Shown here: positions 61,888-64,000 of the stretch, one piece after another | Layout of the letters: every line of letters starts with the position of its first letter | How positions within the stretch are numbered: the first letter of the stretch is position 1 | Source of the DNA: Macrobrachium rosenbergii | Taxonomy: Eukaryota > Arthropoda > Malacostraca > Decapoda > Palaemonidae | Length of the DNA: 64,000 nucleotides | Reading direction: 5' to 3' | Assembly (NCBI RefSeq): GCF_040412425.1 | Contig: NC_089783.1 | Span: forward strand, 40,735,125-40,799,124 | Made by a program: the position numbers and the translations under genes | The notes under the pieces: model-generated | Seen by the model: the letters and a program-made list of their open reading frames with translations, nothing else | What the model was told of the DNA's origin: nothing | Databases searched by the model: none

Positions 61888-62135
61888 GTCAGAATGATGT
61901 CTCGAGAGACGTAATTCCACTGAATGGGATTTTACGTCCTGGAAAAGTGAAGTGCAAGTACTTCAGGCGTGAATGACTGCTTATGATGATTCTATGTTAG
62001 CGTGTGAAACAGGTAATATGGAGGATATCTTCACGAAGATTCATCCACAATTCAAAAATGAGAGGTTGTAGTGAAAATTAAGTATATCTTAGTTTTACCA
62101 GACCACTGAGCTGATTAACAGTATTTAAAGAAACA

Positions 62136-62357
<222 letters not shown>

Positions 62358-62640
62358 ATAAAAACCATCTATGAAAAATATGCTCTCCTCCCTTACATAT
62401 GTGAACATGAATAATTTCATATACAAACTAGGCTAAAAAAAACTTTTTCACAGGGAAATTGCTATATGCTTTGATCCATAAATAATATCAGCTGAGATTT
62501 CTGAGTAAACTTAATAGTAAAACTTATAGACTAATTACTGCAGAAGGTCTTTGAAAATTCTTTTCATTTTTCTAGTCGTATAAGCAAGTAGATGAATTGG
62601 AAATCGGAAGAGCTGGTGAAACCTGCCTAAGATATACTTA

Positions 62641-62642
62641 TA

Positions 62643-62710
<68 letters not shown>
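62641..62710. repeat. (TA)n array
   Basis: About 33 TA units with one TGTG near the left end. It forms the left flank of the tandem-repeat element. Confidence 0.97.
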
Positions 62711-63391
<681 letters not shown>

Positions 63392-64000
63392 ATCGCAAAA
63401 GAAATCTTTCTACTCATTTCCCCATTTCTCTAATCACCTTTCAACATGATTCCTAAACTCATACGTTCATTATTGTAGCTTAACCTCTCACATTTCTGTC
63501 GTTTTGTTTTCACGCCCATACGACTCATCCTGGGATTCTAAAACACGGCAAAACAAAGAATTCGATATTTCCTCCCCTGGAGTTATAAACCTTCTCTCTA
63601 AGTGGCTTCTTGGCTTAGATGAGTTAGATTCGAGGGTCAGTGGATCTTTGAAGGCCGTCTTAATTTAGCTAAGGTCAATACCCTATCTCCCTAAACCTTC
63701 CACTGGGAAGCTAACTGCTATGTGACGCGCTATGGCGATGGAAATAGCTGGAAGGTCCCCGTACTAATTCCCTGCTGACAGGCCGTAAGCGTCAAACCCT
63801 CGCAGAGACAATTAACGGCCCCTTCTCTCCTCCGGATCAAATTCAAGGCATTACTGTCCTTCATCATATGTTCTAAATGAATTATTATCCCAGTTGTCTG
63901 AATTGCATTTCTAGTTCAAGGGATTTCTCCTTATATTTTTGTTCATTCAGTCTGCAAGCTCCTGGGACATCAATTTCATTCTCATAGCACTTATTACTGA
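63392..64000. other. No gene seen
   Basis: Unique sequence with higher GC between 63590 and 63840. No exon, RNA gene or repeat is recognised. Confidence 0.45.

Overview
This window reads as a gene-poor, AT-rich stretch of an arthropod nuclear genome, most likely a decapod crustacean (shrimp or prawn type). That is an inference from three things: the extreme density of long (AT)n and (GA)n arrays, several tRNA-derived SINEs and hairpin elements that I recognise from memory as common in decapod sequences, and spliceosomal-type exon boundaries. There is no sign of prokaryotic gene organisation. Most long open frames are translations of microsatellites or satellite monomers and are not listed as genes.

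0-4 kb: a duplicated splice-donor-like segment and two short exon-like frames of unknown identity, then unique sequence. 4.2-14.3 kb: an inverted pair of about 350 bp dispersed repeats brackets a 5.3 kb satellite block built from a ~34 bp monomer, with two kinds of higher-order repeat (~840 bp and ~630 bp). 16.4-18.0 kb: a TIR element followed by an array alternating (GA)n with a conserved ~75 bp spacer.

18.9-24.6 kb (minus strand): the best gene candidate, a four-exon model of 115 codons in which all three introns are phase 1 and every junction has usable splice signals. I do not recognise its product. Its introns hold three copies of the TIR family seen at 16.4 kb. 25-36 kb: dispersed repeat pairs, a gutted DDE transposase pseudogene (29 kb), a tRNA-derived SINE (33 kb), a fifth TIR-family copy and a decapod-type repeat (36 kb). 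37.1-37.6 kb: a protein-like frame interrupted by one TGA.

38-50 kb: four copies of a hairpin-rich element, a palindromic head-to-head SINE, interleaved inverted repeats, a three-SINE cluster whose 3' tails are (AT)n arrays, and a foldback element. 50-58 kb: mostly unique AT-rich DNA and microsatellites. 58.5-60.7 kb: a decayed Mutator-like element with long terminal inverted repeats and a frameshifted FLYWCH/MULE transposase. 61.7-63.4 kb: a small perfect-TIR element and a tandem-repeat element between (AT)n arrays.

The recurring theme is mobile-element biology: several retroposon-like elements end in (CA)/(TA) tracts, so part of the microsatellite load looks like expanded element tails. 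No element here appears able to move by itself.
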